Shown: positions 35,648 through 46,268 of the stretch, piece by piece | Layout of the letters: each line of letters starts with the position of its first letter | How positions within the stretch are numbered: the stretch's first letter is position 1 | Assembly: GCF_000515255.1 (NCBI RefSeq) | Contig: NZ_KI911559.1 | Span: 1,339,548 to 1,403,547, forward strand | Direction of reading: 5' to 3' | DNA length: 64,000 nucleotides | Source of the DNA: Rhodovibrio salinarum DSM 9154 | GTDB taxonomy: Bacteria; Pseudomonadota; Alphaproteobacteria; Kiloniellales; Rhodovibrionaceae | The notes under the pieces: generated by a model | What the model saw: the letters and a program-made list of their open reading frames with translations, nothing else | Databases searched by the model: none | Told to the model about the DNA's origin: nothing | Position numbers and translations under genes: made by a program

Positions 35648-36898
35648 ATGCCTTGGCAGAATCAAGGTGGCGGCCCCTGGGGCGGCGGTTCCGGCGGCGG
35701 CGGTGGCAACGGTGGCCCGTGGGGCGGCCGTGGCTCCGGCGGCGGTGGCGGCGGCCGCAACAATGGCGGTGGCGGTCCCTTCGGCGGCGGCGGGCAGCGT
35801 CCGCCGGACTTCGACGATCTGGTGCGTAAGGGCCAGGAGCGCCTGAAAAAGATTATCCCCGGCGGCTCGGGCTCCGGCGGCGGCTTGGGCGGCCGCGGCA
35901 TCGTGCTGATCGCAGCCGTCTTGGTCGGTATCTGGTTCCTGAGCGGCTTTTACCGCGTTCAGACGGATCAGCAAGGCGTGGTGTTGCGCTTCGGTGAGTG
36001 GGTGAACACGACGAAGCCGGGTCTGAACTGGCACTTGCCCTATCCGATCGAAACGGTGCTGACCCCGTCGGTCGAGCGGATCAACCAGATCAACATCGGC
36101 TTCCGCCAGATCGGCGGCGGGCAGTCCGCCAGCGAGCGCGATGTCGAGGGCGAAAGCCTGATGCTCACCGGCGACCAGAACATCATCGACATCGATTTTT
36201 CGGTGCAGTGGAAGATCTCGGACGCCGGGCGGTACCTGTTCAATATCCGCGATCCCGAGGGCACGGTGAAGATCGCCGCCGAATCCGCGATGCGCGAGAT
36301 CATCGGCCGGACCGACATTCAACCCGCCCTGACCGAGGCGCGCGCGGAGATCGAGAACAAGACCAAGGACCTGCTGCAGGAAATCCTGAGCAACTACGAG
36401 TCCGGCATTCTGGTCACCGGCCTGAAGTTGCAGAACGTGCAGCCGCCGGGGCAGGTGGTCGACGCGTTCAACGACGTGCAGCGCGCCCTGCAGGACCGTG
36501 ACCGGCTGCGCAACGAGGCGCAGGCCTATCGCAACGACTTGATCCCCAAAGCCCGCGGTGAGGCGCAGAAGATGATCCAGGAGGCCGAGGCCTATCGCGA
36601 GCGGATCATCAACGAGGCCGAGGGTGAGGCCGAGCGCTTCAACCAGGTGCTCAGCGCCTACAAGGTCAACCCGGATGTCACCAAACGCCGGATGTACCTC
36701 GAGACGATGCAGAACGTGTTCGCGCGTACCGACAAAGTCCTGATGGATGCCGGCTCGTCGGGCGGAACGGTCCCTTACTTGCCGCTTGACCAGCTGCGTA
36801 ACCGGATGGCCGGGGACAACCCCTCGGATCAGACGGGCACGTCACGCAATCGTTCGGCGACGGGCGGCGGCATGTCGTCCAACGCCACGACGAACTAA
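35648..36898 (+). CDS. hflK: SPFH-family protease modulator HflK
   Basis: A 416-residue membrane protein that, with HflC, forms a large cage around the FtsH protease. Residues 1-50 are almost all glycine with Trp, Asn and Pro; a single membrane helix lies at about 84-101; the SPFH/band 7 domain begins YRVQTDQQGVVLRFGEW; then comes a long helical coiled coil rich in Glu, Ala and Arg (EAEAYRERIINEAEGEAERF). hflC follows 18 bp downstream. A strong terminator after hflC marks the end of the pair. Confidence 0.95.
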   Translation: MPWQNQGGGPWGGGSGGGGGNGGPWGGRGSGGGGGGRNNGGGGPFGGGGQRPPDFDDLVRKGQERLKKIIPGGSGSGGGLGGRGIVLIAAVLVGIWFLSGFYRVQTDQQGVVLRFGEWVNTTKPGLNWHLPYPIETVLTPSVERINQINIGFRQIGGGQSASERDVEGESLMLTGDQNIIDIDFSVQWKISDAGRYLFNIRDPEGTVKIAAESAMREIIGRTDIQPALTEARAEIENKTKDLLQEILSNYESGILVTGLKLQNVQPPGQVVDAFNDVQRALQDRDRLRNEAQAYRNDLIPKARGEAQKMIQEAEAYRERIINEAEGEAERFNQVLSAYKVNPDVTKRRMYLETMQNVFARTDKVLMDAGSSGGTVPYLPLDQLRNRMAGDNPSDQTGTSRNRSATGGGMSSNATTN

Positions 36899-36916
36899 GC
36901 CAGGAGGGCATCGATT

Positions 36917-37894
36917 ATGAACCGCGTCTTTTTGATTGCGGGCGGCGTACTTGCGATCCTTCTGGCGATCGTGGCGTACAGCGCGCTGTTCACGGTGCAC
37001 CAGACGCAGCAGGCGATCGTCATGCAGTTCGGCGATCCAAAGCGGGTGATCTCCGAACCCGGCTTGAACGCCAAGGTGCCGTTCATCCAGGACGTGCTGT
37101 ACTACGAGAAGCGCATCCTGGACCTGGACCCGCCGGTCGAACGCGTGCTGCTGGCCGACCAGAAGCCGCTCGATGTGGACTCCTTCGCCCGCTACGAGAT
37201 CACCGATCCGCTAAAGTTCTACCAGACGGTGACGTTCGAGCGGAGCCTGCGCGACCGGCTGGGCTCGATCATCAACTCCGCCTTGCGGAGCGAGTTGGGC
37301 ACGGTGAACCTCGCCAGCATCCTGTCGGATCAGCGCGACGACATCATGGCGCAGATCCAAAAGCAGGTGAACACGGAGTCCAACCGCTTCGGCATCAACA
37401 TCGTCGACCTGCGGATCGGCCGGACCGACCTGCCGGAACAGGTGTCCGAGGCCGTCTACGCCCGGATGCGCTCCGAGCGTGAGCGCGAGGCCGCCGAGTT
37501 CCGTGCCCAGGGCCGGGAGGAGGCGCAGCGCATTCGCGCCTCCGCCGATCGCGAGGCGACCGTGATTCGCGCCGAGGCGCAGCGGGAGTCCGACATTATC
37601 CGCGGTCGCGGCGAAGCGAAGCGTACCCGGGTGCTGTCTGAGTCCTATGGCCAGGACGAGAACTTCTTCGCCTTCTATCGTGCGATGCAGGCCTATGAAG
37701 GCTCGATCAACCAGGGTCAGGCGAAGAACTCCTATCTGGTCCTCTCGACTGAGGACAACGCGTTTTTCCGGATGTTCGGGGAGGGCGCGCTGTCTAACGA
37801 ACTGCGCGAAGCGGGCAAGCAGTCCGCCGACCAGCCGGCGTTGGGCCCGCGGGCCGAGCGCTCGCCGGATAACAACGCGAGCAACGCCAACTAA
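36917..37894 (+). CDS. hflC: SPFH-family protease modulator HflC
   Basis: A 325-residue partner of HflK. An N-terminal membrane helix (about 4-22) precedes the band 7 domain (VHQTQQAIVMQFGDPKRVISEPGLNAKVPF), then a charged coiled coil (RMRSEREREAAEFRAQGREEAQRIRASADREA). CAGGAGGG upstream of ATG 36917 gives strong initiation. The C-terminus is longer and more polar than in enterobacteria, ending GPRAERSPDNNASNAN. Confidence 0.95.
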   Translation: MNRVFLIAGGVLAILLAIVAYSALFTVHQTQQAIVMQFGDPKRVISEPGLNAKVPFIQDVLYYEKRILDLDPPVERVLLADQKPLDVDSFARYEITDPLKFYQTVTFERSLRDRLGSIINSALRSELGTVNLASILSDQRDDIMAQIQKQVNTESNRFGINIVDLRIGRTDLPEQVSEAVYARMRSEREREAAEFRAQGREEAQRIRASADREATVIRAEAQRESDIIRGRGEAKRTRVLSESYGQDENFFAFYRAMQAYEGSINQGQAKNSYLVLSTEDNAFFRMFGEGALSNELREAGKQSADQPALGPRAERSPDNNASNAN

Positions 37895-37926
37895 CGTCTG
37901 CGCGTTGGCAGTTTCGTCGAGCCGAT

Positions 37927-37966
37927 ACGGGCCGGGGTCTTGCAAGACCCCGGCCCGTTCTTTTTT
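37927..37966 (+). terminator. intrinsic terminator after hflC
   Basis: A perfect 32-base palindrome (37927-37958; arms of 16 starting acgggccgggg) followed by TC and six T residues. This is the clearest rho-independent terminator in the window and would end the hflKC transcript. Confidence 0.92.
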
Positions 37967-38015
37967 GTGCCCCCGTCGCCCACCGCTCCCGCTCTCGAAG
38001 GCCATTTGAGAGGCC

Positions 38016-38213
38016 ATGCCCGATATCGCTTGGATTGACCTGTGGACTGCGCTCGCCCTCGTACTCGTGATCGAGGGGGTGTCGATGTCGCTGTTTCCCG
38101 GCGTCTTGCGCCGCGCGCTTGAGCAATTGGATCAGCTGCCTGCGGAGGCGCTGCGCTGGGGCGGTCTGCTGTTGGCATTGATCGGCATGTTTTTCCTTTA
38201 CATGCTACGCTAG
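38016..38213 (+). CDS. DUF2065 small membrane protein
   Basis: A 65-residue protein with two hydrophobic segments (about 8-28 and 46-64) around the motif VIEGVSMSLFPGVLRRALEQL, which fits DUF2065 (YjeT-like). In many alphaproteobacteria this gene lies between hflC and a Deg protease gene, as here. Because a strong terminator separates it from hflC, it probably has its own promoter in the 120-bp gap or depends on read-through. Function unknown. Confidence 0.8.
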   Translation: MPDIAWIDLWTALALVLVIEGVSMSLFPGVLRRALEQLDQLPAEALRWGGLLLALIGMFFLYMLR

Positions 38214-38463
38214 AGACCGCCCTAGAATGGCCAAACTCTCAGCCGATCTAGGGATGCGGCAGCTTGACCCGAGCCATCCCTGGCCCACCCTTGAGCGCGT
38301 GGCCTCCTGGCCGCACGACAAAACCCGGGATCGGGGGGACGCCAGACCATCGGGCCCCGGCGCCGGGCGGCTCGCGAAAGCGGCCCCAACTGGGTGTCGC
38401 AGCCACAACCTCGGCTGTGCGGTCTCCCGTCCGTGCGGCCGACAGCTCTCGTGCAACGGAGAC

Positions 38464-39960
38464 ATGACCTTGCAGACATCTGCCATCGTCAATGCGCCGA
38501 TCCGTCGGACGCGCTTCGCCCGGCTGGCCGCTGTGGCGTTGGGCGCGTTTCTGGCCGTGGTGCTCGCGCTGCCGGCCGGCGTACAGGCCAAGAACCGTCC
38601 AGATTCCTTCGCCGACCTGGCGGATGCGTTGCTGCCCACCGTGGTCAACATCTCCACCACCCAGAAGGTCGAGGAAAGCCCGCAGCGTCGTCAGTTCGAG
38701 GAGTTCTTCGAGGACTTCTTCAACCGTCGGCGCGAGGGGCAACCACAGCCGCCGGGCCGACAGGGGCCGCGCCGCGCGCCGTCGTCGCTCGGCTCCGGCT
38801 TCGTCATCGACGAGGACGGGTATATCGTCACCAACAACCATGTGATCGAAGGCGCCGACGAGATCACGGTGCGCTTCCATGACGACACGACGATGTCCGC
38901 CGAACTGGTTGGCCGGGACGACAAGACCGATCTGGCGCTGCTGAAGGTCGACACCGACCGCAAGCTAAAGGCCGCGTCCTGGGGCGACAGCACCGAAACG
39001 CGGATCGGCGATTGGGTCCTGGCGATCGGCAACCCGTTCGGGCTGGGCGGCACGGTGACCGCAGGCATCGTCTCGGCGCGTTCGCGCGACATCAATGCGG
39101 GCCCGTACGATGATTTCATCCAGACCGACGCGTCGATCAACCGCGGCAATTCCGGCGGGCCGATGTTCAACACCGATGGCGACGTGATCGGTGTCAACAC
39201 GGCGATCTTCTCGCCGTCCGGCGGCTCGATCGGCATCGGCTTCGCAATCCCCAGCGAGATCGCGGAGAACGTGGTCCAGCAGCTGCGCGAGTATGGCGAC
39301 GTGCGCCGCGCGTGGCTGGGCGTGCGTATCCAGTCGGTCACGGAGGAGTTGGCCGAGGGGTTGCGGCTCGATCACCCACGCGGGGCCCTGGTCGCCTCCG
39401 TCTCCGAGGGTGGCCCGGCGGAGAATGCCGGAATCCGCCAGGGGGACGTGATCCTGCGGTTCGACGGCAAAGATGTCGGTGACATGCGTGAGTTGCCACG
39501 CATGGTCGCCGAGACACGTATCGGCAAGAAGGTCGATGTCGTGGTCTGGCGCAAGGGCGAGCGGGAGACCGTTGAGGTCGACCTTGGCAAGCTGGACGAG
39601 GATGCGTTGGCCAGCTTCCGCGATCAGGAGAGCCAGCCGAACGGCGGCACGAATGGTGCGGAGACCAGCAGCGTGCTGGGCATGGGCCTGGCCGAATTGA
39701 ACGAGGACGCGCGCCAGCGCTTCGGCCTCGACGAAAACGCCAAGGGCGTGGTTATCACCGAGGTCGACCCGAGCAGCTCCGCCGCCGAGAAGGGGCTTTC
39801 TCCCGGCGATGTGATCGTCGAGGTCGACCAGGAAGAGGTGAACGCCCCGGGCGAGGTCGCGCAGAAGATCGAGCAAGCCCGGAAGGGCGGCTACCGGGTG
39901 GTCACGCTTTTGGTCTACAACCAGGGTGACTTCCGCTGGGTCGCGGTCCGGCTGGGCTGA
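38464..39960 (+). CDS. periplasmic Deg-type serine protease (Do family)
   Basis: A 498-residue protease/chaperone. A signal peptide ends near LPAGVQAK (about residue 40). The trypsin-like domain has the triad: His in VTNNHVIEG near 125, Asp in DDKTDLALL near 155 and Ser in NRGNSGGPMF near 229. Two PDZ domains follow (VRIQSVTEELAEGL..., and VVITEVDPSSSAAEKGLSPGDVIVEV). It would degrade or refold damaged envelope proteins. ATG 38464 follows a weak ACGGAG site. It lies downstream of DUF2065 on the same strand, near hflKC, an association seen in related genomes. Confidence 0.93.
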   Translation: MTLQTSAIVNAPIRRTRFARLAAVALGAFLAVVLALPAGVQAKNRPDSFADLADALLPTVVNISTTQKVEESPQRRQFEEFFEDFFNRRREGQPQPPGRQGPRRAPSSLGSGFVIDEDGYIVTNNHVIEGADEITVRFHDDTTMSAELVGRDDKTDLALLKVDTDRKLKAASWGDSTETRIGDWVLAIGNPFGLGGTVTAGIVSARSRDINAGPYDDFIQTDASINRGNSGGPMFNTDGDVIGVNTAIFSPSGGSIGIGFAIPSEIAENVVQQLREYGDVRRAWLGVRIQSVTEELAEGLRLDHPRGALVASVSEGGPAENAGIRQGDVILRFDGKDVGDMRELPRMVAETRIGKKVDVVVWRKGERETVEVDLGKLDEDALASFRDQESQPNGGTNGAETSSVLGMGLAELNEDARQRFGLDENAKGVVITEVDPSSSAAEKGLSPGDVIVEVDQEEVNAPGEVAQKIEQARKGGYRVVTLLVYNQGDFRWVAVRLG

Positions 39961-39995
39961 TCGCCGACCTTTTTGCAAGACCTGATCGTCTGTTG

Positions 39996-40028
39996 ACGCG
40001 GCGGTCCCGAAGGTCGGGGCCGCCGCGT
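39996..40028 (+). terminator. stem-loop after the Deg protease gene
   Basis: The arms acgcggcggtccc (39996-40008) and ggggccgccgcgt (40016-40028) pair over 13 positions with one G-U, around a 7-base loop. No T run follows, so it may end transcription weakly or protect the 3' end. Confidence 0.55.
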
Positions 40029-40104
40029 TGCATGTCGGGTGCGAAGCGCGCAAGGATGCGGGCGCCGCTGCGTCCCCGACTCACGTCCGCCTGGAGCTTC
40101 CGTC

Positions 40105-41643
40105 TTGACCCGCCTGTCCAATCTGTTGATCGCCGTGGTGGCCTTGGTCGCCATTGGGCTGGCCCTATGGCGTCTCTTGGCACCTTTCGACGGGGTCACG
40201 GTTAATCAAACCACGGTGGGTGCGCATACGCCGGCAACCGTTTATCGACCGGCAGGTGACGACACGGCCCCCGTTGTCCTGATCGCCCACGGTTTCGCCG
40301 GCTCGCAGCAGTTGATGCAGCCCGCGGCCCTGACCCTGGCGCGCAACGGCTATATCGCCGTGACCTTCGATTTCCTGGGCCATGGCCGGAACCCGCTGCC
40401 GCTCACCGGCAACATCACACAGGTCGACGGGGCAACGCAGAACCTGCTGGAGCAAATGAGCGAGGTCGCCGCGTTCGCCCGCGCGCTGCCGCGCAGCGAC
40501 GGCCGCCTGGCGCTGCTCGGCCATTCCATGGCGTCCGATATCGTCGTGCGCTTCGCCCAGCGCGCCGACCAGCCGATCCAGGCCACCGTGGCGATATCGA
40601 TGTTTGCACCCACCGTGTCGGCGCAGACGCCACGGAACCTGCTGGTGATCGTCGGCGGACTGGAGCCGCAACCGCTGCTCGATGCCGCCCGGGATGCGGT
40701 CGCGCTCAAGCCTGGCGTCGACGATCCCAGAGAAGGCGAGGTTTACGGCGACTTCGCCGATGGCAGCGCGCGCGGCTGGCGGATCGCCGACCGGGTCGAG
40801 CACATTGGCGTGCTGTATAGCCAGGAGAGCCTGACAGCCGCGCGCGACTGGCTGAACCGGAGTTTCGGGCGCGAGAGTCTTGCGGGACCGGTGCAGTGGG
40901 GCCCCTGGATCCTGCTGCTCGTGTTGGCCGTGGCGGCGCTGGCGCGCCCTCTGTCCACCTTGTTGCCAGCCGTGCGCGCGCAGCCCGTGGGCGCAGGCCT
41001 GGGCTGGCGACGGGTGTGGCCAGCCGTGGTGATTCCGGCGGTGATGACGCCGCTGGTACTCTGGCTGCTGCCGACCAACTTCCTGTCGCTGCTGGTGGGC
41101 GACTATCTGGCCGCGCATTTCGGCCTATACGGCGTGCTGACGGGCCTGTCGCTTTGGTATATCGGGCGCGGGCGCGATATCGCACAGCAGAAGCCGGCCC
41201 TGCCTTGGGGACGGCTGGCGGTCGCCATAGCCGGTGTCGCCGCCTATGGGGTTCTGGCCGTCGGCCTGCCGATCGATCGCTTCTTCATCAGCTTCTGGCC
41301 GATCCCTGAGCGGCTGCCGCTGATCGCGGCGCTGTTCCTCGGCACGTTGCCGTTTTTCCTGGCGGACGAGTGGCTGACCCGGGGGCCGGGACATGCCCGG
41401 GGCGCCTATCCGGCGACCAAGGCGCTGTTCCTGGTCTCGCTGATGGCCGCGGCGGCGCTCGACATCGAACAGCTGTTCTTCCTGTTCATCATCGTGCCGG
41501 TGATGGTGCTGTTCTTCCTCGTGTTCGGCCTGTTCAGCCGCTGGTCGTACAAGACGACCGGGCACCCAGCCGTGGCCGGTATCGCCAACGCCCTGATCTT
41601 CGCCTGGGCGATCGGGGTGACCTTCCCGATGGTGCAGCCGTAG
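40105..41643 (+). CDS. membrane-anchored alpha/beta hydrolase with multi-pass tail
   Basis: About 512 residues. An N-terminal membrane helix leads into an alpha/beta hydrolase domain: oxyanion region VVLIAHGFAGSQQ, VTFDFLGHGRNP, and a nucleophile elbow LLGHSMASD. The last 230 residues hold about seven membrane helices, an uncommon combination. The substrate is unknown; a lipid- or envelope-related hydrolase is plausible from the topology. The start is uncertain: TTG 40105 (GGAG 8 bases upstream) begins LTRLSNLLIAVVALV; a GTG at 40039 would add 22 residues resembling non-coding sequence. It follows the Deg protease gene. Confidence 0.7.
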   Translation: MTRLSNLLIAVVALVAIGLALWRLLAPFDGVTVNQTTVGAHTPATVYRPAGDDTAPVVLIAHGFAGSQQLMQPAALTLARNGYIAVTFDFLGHGRNPLPLTGNITQVDGATQNLLEQMSEVAAFARALPRSDGRLALLGHSMASDIVVRFAQRADQPIQATVAISMFAPTVSAQTPRNLLVIVGGLEPQPLLDAARDAVALKPGVDDPREGEVYGDFADGSARGWRIADRVEHIGVLYSQESLTAARDWLNRSFGRESLAGPVQWGPWILLLVLAVAALARPLSTLLPAVRAQPVGAGLGWRRVWPAVVIPAVMTPLVLWLLPTNFLSLLVGDYLAAHFGLYGVLTGLSLWYIGRGRDIAQQKPALPWGRLAVAIAGVAAYGVLAVGLPIDRFFISFWPIPERLPLIAALFLGTLPFFLADEWLTRGPGHARGAYPATKALFLVSLMAAAALDIEQLFFLFIIVPVMVLFFLVFGLFSRWSYKTTGHPAVAGIANALIFAWAIGVTFPMVQP

Positions 41644-41653
41644 GCGGGTGCGT

Positions 41654-42037
41654 TCAGCTGCCGCTGCTGCGCCGGCTTTCCAGGGCGTTTACGCGGGTTT
41701 GCAACGCATCCAGGTTGGTCGAGAGCTGGTGTACCAGTTCGCGCGCCTGGCCGAGCTGCTCGCGCAGCGCGGCGATTTCGCCGTCCGGATCCGTTTGCGG
41801 GCTGCATTCGCCATGGCCTTCCAGCAGCCAGCCGATGTTGGTTTCCATGACCCCGGCCAGGGTCAGCAGGCGGTTCGACCGCGGCGCGGTCCCATCGCGT
41901 TCCCACTCCGAGAGGGTGTCCCGGGTAACGCCGGCGCGTCGGGCCAGTTCGGTGACGGATAGGCCGAGGCGCTTGCGCTGCGTGCGGATGCGCTGACCCA
42001 GGGTCTGTGGTTGGGCGTCCTGAAGTAGGGTCGTCAT
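41654..42037 (-). CDS. XRE-family helix-turn-helix regulator
   Basis: A 127-residue protein. Residues 15-70 form a Cro/C1-type helix-turn-helix: LGQRIRTQRKRLGLSVTELARRAGVTRDTLSEWERDG. The C-terminal third (EIAALREQLGQARELVHQLSTNLDALQTRVNALE) is a leucine-zipper-like coiled coil, probably for dimerisation. No peptidase or cupin domain is attached. ATG 42037 is preferred to an in-frame TTG at 42055. It is convergent with the hydrolase, only 10 bp away. Targets unknown. Confidence 0.8.
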   Translation of the reverse strand: MTTLLQDAQPQTLGQRIRTQRKRLGLSVTELARRAGVTRDTLSEWERDGTAPRSNRLLTLAGVMETNIGWLLEGHGECSPQTDPDGEIAALREQLGQARELVHQLSTNLDALQTRVNALESRRSSGS

Positions 42038-42143
42038 GGCGATGCGGGCCCTCAAAACGTGCAGCGGAACAGAAAGACCCTATTATCACCTCGGGGAAGG
42101 GGATCGACCAACAGATTGCGCCACATTTCCTTCGTGGAGCGAA

Positions 42144-43073
42144 CTACGCCACCTGCGCGATCTCGTCGTCGCTGTAGCCCTGCAGGTACAGCAGGCCGGT
42201 CAGGTCGCCGTGCTCCAGGGCGAAGCGGGCCTCGGCCTTGACGCTCGGCTTGGCGCGGTAGGCGACACCCAGGCCGGCGGCGAGCAGCATGGGTAGGTCG
42301 TTGGCGCCGTCGCCGATGCTGGCGACCGCGCTTTCGTGCACGCCGCGCTGGCCCGCCATCTCGCGCAGGGTGGCGAGCTTGGCTTCCTTGCCCACGATCG
42401 GCTCGGCCACCTCGCCGGTCAGGGCACCGTCCTCGATGATCAGGCGGTTGGCGACCACGCGGTCGAACCCGCACCATTCGGCCACCGGCTCCGCGATCGC
42501 GGTGAACCCGCCGGAGACCAGCGCACAAGTGACCCCATGGCGCTTCAGGGTGGCGATGGCGGTCTTGGCGCCCTTCGACAGCGCGACCCGGTCCAGGGTG
42601 GCCTTGACGTCCGCTTCCTTGAGGCCGGTCAGCATGCCGACCCGTTCGCGCAGGGCTTCCTCGAAGTTCAGCTCGCCGTTCATCGCCCGGCGGGTGATTT
42701 CCGCGATCTTGTCCTTCAGGCCGACCGCTTCCGACATCTCGTCCAGCGTCTCGCCGGTCACGATGGTGGAGTCCATATCGGCGATCAGCACTGCCTTGCG
42801 TCGGCCGGTTTCCGGCTGGGCGGCGGTGTCGAGCGGGCGGTCGGCGACCGCTTTCCGGGCCGCAGTCCCGGCTGCGCTGGGGGTGATGCCACGGTAGGGC
42901 AGGTCGGCCGCGACGTGCTCACTCAGCCAGCGGTGGTCGCTCACCTCTGCGCCAGCCGCGCGCAGCGCCTCCCGCACGTCCTGGATGCCCGTGAGGTCGA
43001 GGTCCCTGGACGCCGGATCGGCGATCAGGGTACAGACTTGCCGTTCGTCGGCACGCTCGGATTGGTCCGTCAT
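42144..43073 (-). CDS. serB: phosphoserine phosphatase
   Basis: A 309-residue HAD-family enzyme for the last step of serine synthesis. The nucleophile motif is IADMDSTIVTGET with Asp99 and Asp101; motif II is ALVSGGFT; motif IV is SIGDGANDLPML. An N-terminal region of about 85 residues precedes the HAD domain, as in SerB proteins with an ACT-like domain. ATG 43073 is used; the longer frame upstream overlaps the divergent miaA region. Confidence 0.93.
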   Translation of the reverse strand: MTDQSERADERQVCTLIADPASRDLDLTGIQDVREALRAAGAEVSDHRWLSEHVAADLPYRGITPSAAGTAARKAVADRPLDTAAQPETGRRKAVLIADMDSTIVTGETLDEMSEAVGLKDKIAEITRRAMNGELNFEEALRERVGMLTGLKEADVKATLDRVALSKGAKTAIATLKRHGVTCALVSGGFTAIAEPVAEWCGFDRVVANRLIIEDGALTGEVAEPIVGKEAKLATLREMAGQRGVHESAVASIGDGANDLPMLLAAGLGVAYRAKPSVKAEARFALEHGDLTGLLYLQGYSDDEIAQVA

Positions 43074-43164
43074 ACCTACGGTGATAAGCGGGCCGCCGCC
43101 TGAGGGCAAGCGGCCTGCCATCGTGTGCGCCGATTGCCCCGTGGACTCCAAGGACGCCTTCACC

Positions 43165-44145
43165 GTGACGCCTCACCGCTTCGCCGACAGGTCCCGGCCG
43201 CCCGTGCTGCTCGTCACCGGCCCGACAGCCAGTGGCAAGTCCGGCTTCGCCCTGAATGTCGCGCGGGCCTACAGGGGCACGGTGATCAATGCGGATTCCA
43301 TGCAGGTTTATCGCGAGCTGCGCGTGCTCTCCGACCGCCCGACGCCGGCGGACGAGGCCGCCGTGCCGCACCGCTTGTACGGCGTGTTGCCGGCCAGCGA
43401 TCCCTGCACGGCGGAACGCTGGCGCAGTTGGGCGTTGGACGCCGTGGCAGAAGCGCATGAGGCGGGCCGCTTACCGATCCTGGTCGGTGGGACGGGACTC
43501 TACCTGCGCGCCTTTCTGCGCGGCCTGGCGCCCGTGCCGGATATTCCGGCGGACGTCCGCCAGCGCGTTCGCGGGCTACAGCACGCGGCGGGGCCGGCGG
43601 GCCTGCGCCGGGCGCTTCTGAGCGAGGATCCGACGATGGCCGCGCATCTGGCCCCCGACGATGGTCAGCGCCAGGCTCGCGCGCTGGAGGTGGTGCGCGC
43701 CACCGGCCGATCGCTGGCCGCCTGGCAGGCGGATGCGCACCCGGCGTGCCGCGACTACGACGTTTTGACGCTGGCCACGTTGCCTCCGCGCGGGCCGCTG
43801 TATCGTAAAATCGACGACCGACTGGCCTGGATGGTCGAGCATGGCGGACTGGAGGAGGTGCAAGAGCTGCTCGATCAGGGCCTGTCCGCCGATTTGCCGG
43901 CGCTGAAGGCGGTTGGGGTGCCGCAGCTTGCCCGCTACCTGCGCGGCGAAATGTCTTATTCGGATGCGCTCGCGAAGGCCCAGCAGGCGACCCGCCAGTT
44001 CGCCAAGCGCCAACTGACCTGGCTGCGTACCCAGACGCCGAAGGATGCGGACAAGGCAGCGATCGCGTATGCGCAATTTTCGAAAAGCGCACAGGCCTTC
44101 TTCTTTAATGAAATTCGCGAGTGCATATTGACCGCGCAACCTTGA
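43165..44145 (+). CDS. miaA: tRNA dimethylallyltransferase
   Basis: A 326-residue enzyme that adds the dimethylallyl group to A37 of tRNAs reading UNN codons. The P-loop GPTASGKS is at 19-26, followed by INADSMQVYRELRVLSDRPT, LVGGTGLYLRAFL and a C-terminal QATRQFAKRQLTWLR, all typical of MiaA. The start is a GTG: 43165 is preferred because AAGGA lies 10 bases upstream; GTG 43141 would add eight residues. It is divergent from serB and upstream of ilvB. Confidence 0.93.
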   Translation: MTPHRFADRSRPPVLLVTGPTASGKSGFALNVARAYRGTVINADSMQVYRELRVLSDRPTPADEAAVPHRLYGVLPASDPCTAERWRSWALDAVAEAHEAGRLPILVGGTGLYLRAFLRGLAPVPDIPADVRQRVRGLQHAAGPAGLRRALLSEDPTMAAHLAPDDGQRQARALEVVRATGRSLAAWQADAHPACRDYDVLTLATLPPRGPLYRKIDDRLAWMVEHGGLEEVQELLDQGLSADLPALKAVGVPQLARYLRGEMSYSDALAKAQQATRQFAKRQLTWLRTQTPKDADKAAIAYAQFSKSAQAFFFNEIRECILTAQP

Positions 44146-44304
44146 GGCCCTAGCTTCCCTTGCGCGCCGCGCCTGACGGGGCATGACAGGCCGGGTGTGT
44201 CCATTTCGCTAGAGACCATGCCGGCCGTTCGCGGCAGGTCCGGTGCGGTGCGTGCACGCACGGACGCGAGAACGAGAAGAAGTGAAGAAGTAAGGAAGGA
44301 CAGC

Positions 44305-46101
<1,797 letters not shown>

Positions 46102-46114
46102 CCGACCGGCGAAA

Positions 46115-46145
46115 AGCCCCGCGGGCAGACCCCGCGGGGCTTTTT
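46115..46145 (+). terminator. intrinsic terminator-like hairpin between ilvB and ilvH
   Basis: The arms agccccgcggg (46115-46125) and cccgcggggct (46131-46141) enclose the loop cagac and run into a T tract (46141-46145). It meets the criteria for a rho-independent terminator although the next pathway gene follows. Confidence 0.88.
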
Positions 46146-46268
46146 CCGCGCACGCCGTTGCTTTAGACCTCGGTGCGGCGCGCTTTTAGCCGATCGCCGC
46201 GCCCTTCCAATGCCGCCGCCCCGCGCAGTCGTCCAAGATGCGCTCATAAGATTACGGCCCAGAACCTC

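Noticed and set aside
43074-43164. Upstream extension of miaA to 42985
   Set aside because: It would overlap serB coding sequence and adds residues unlike MiaA; GTG 43165 with AAGGA upstream is a better start.
44146-44304. Branched-chain amino acid attenuator leader before ilvB
   Set aside because: No short ORF rich in Ile, Leu or Val codons with a following terminator was found.
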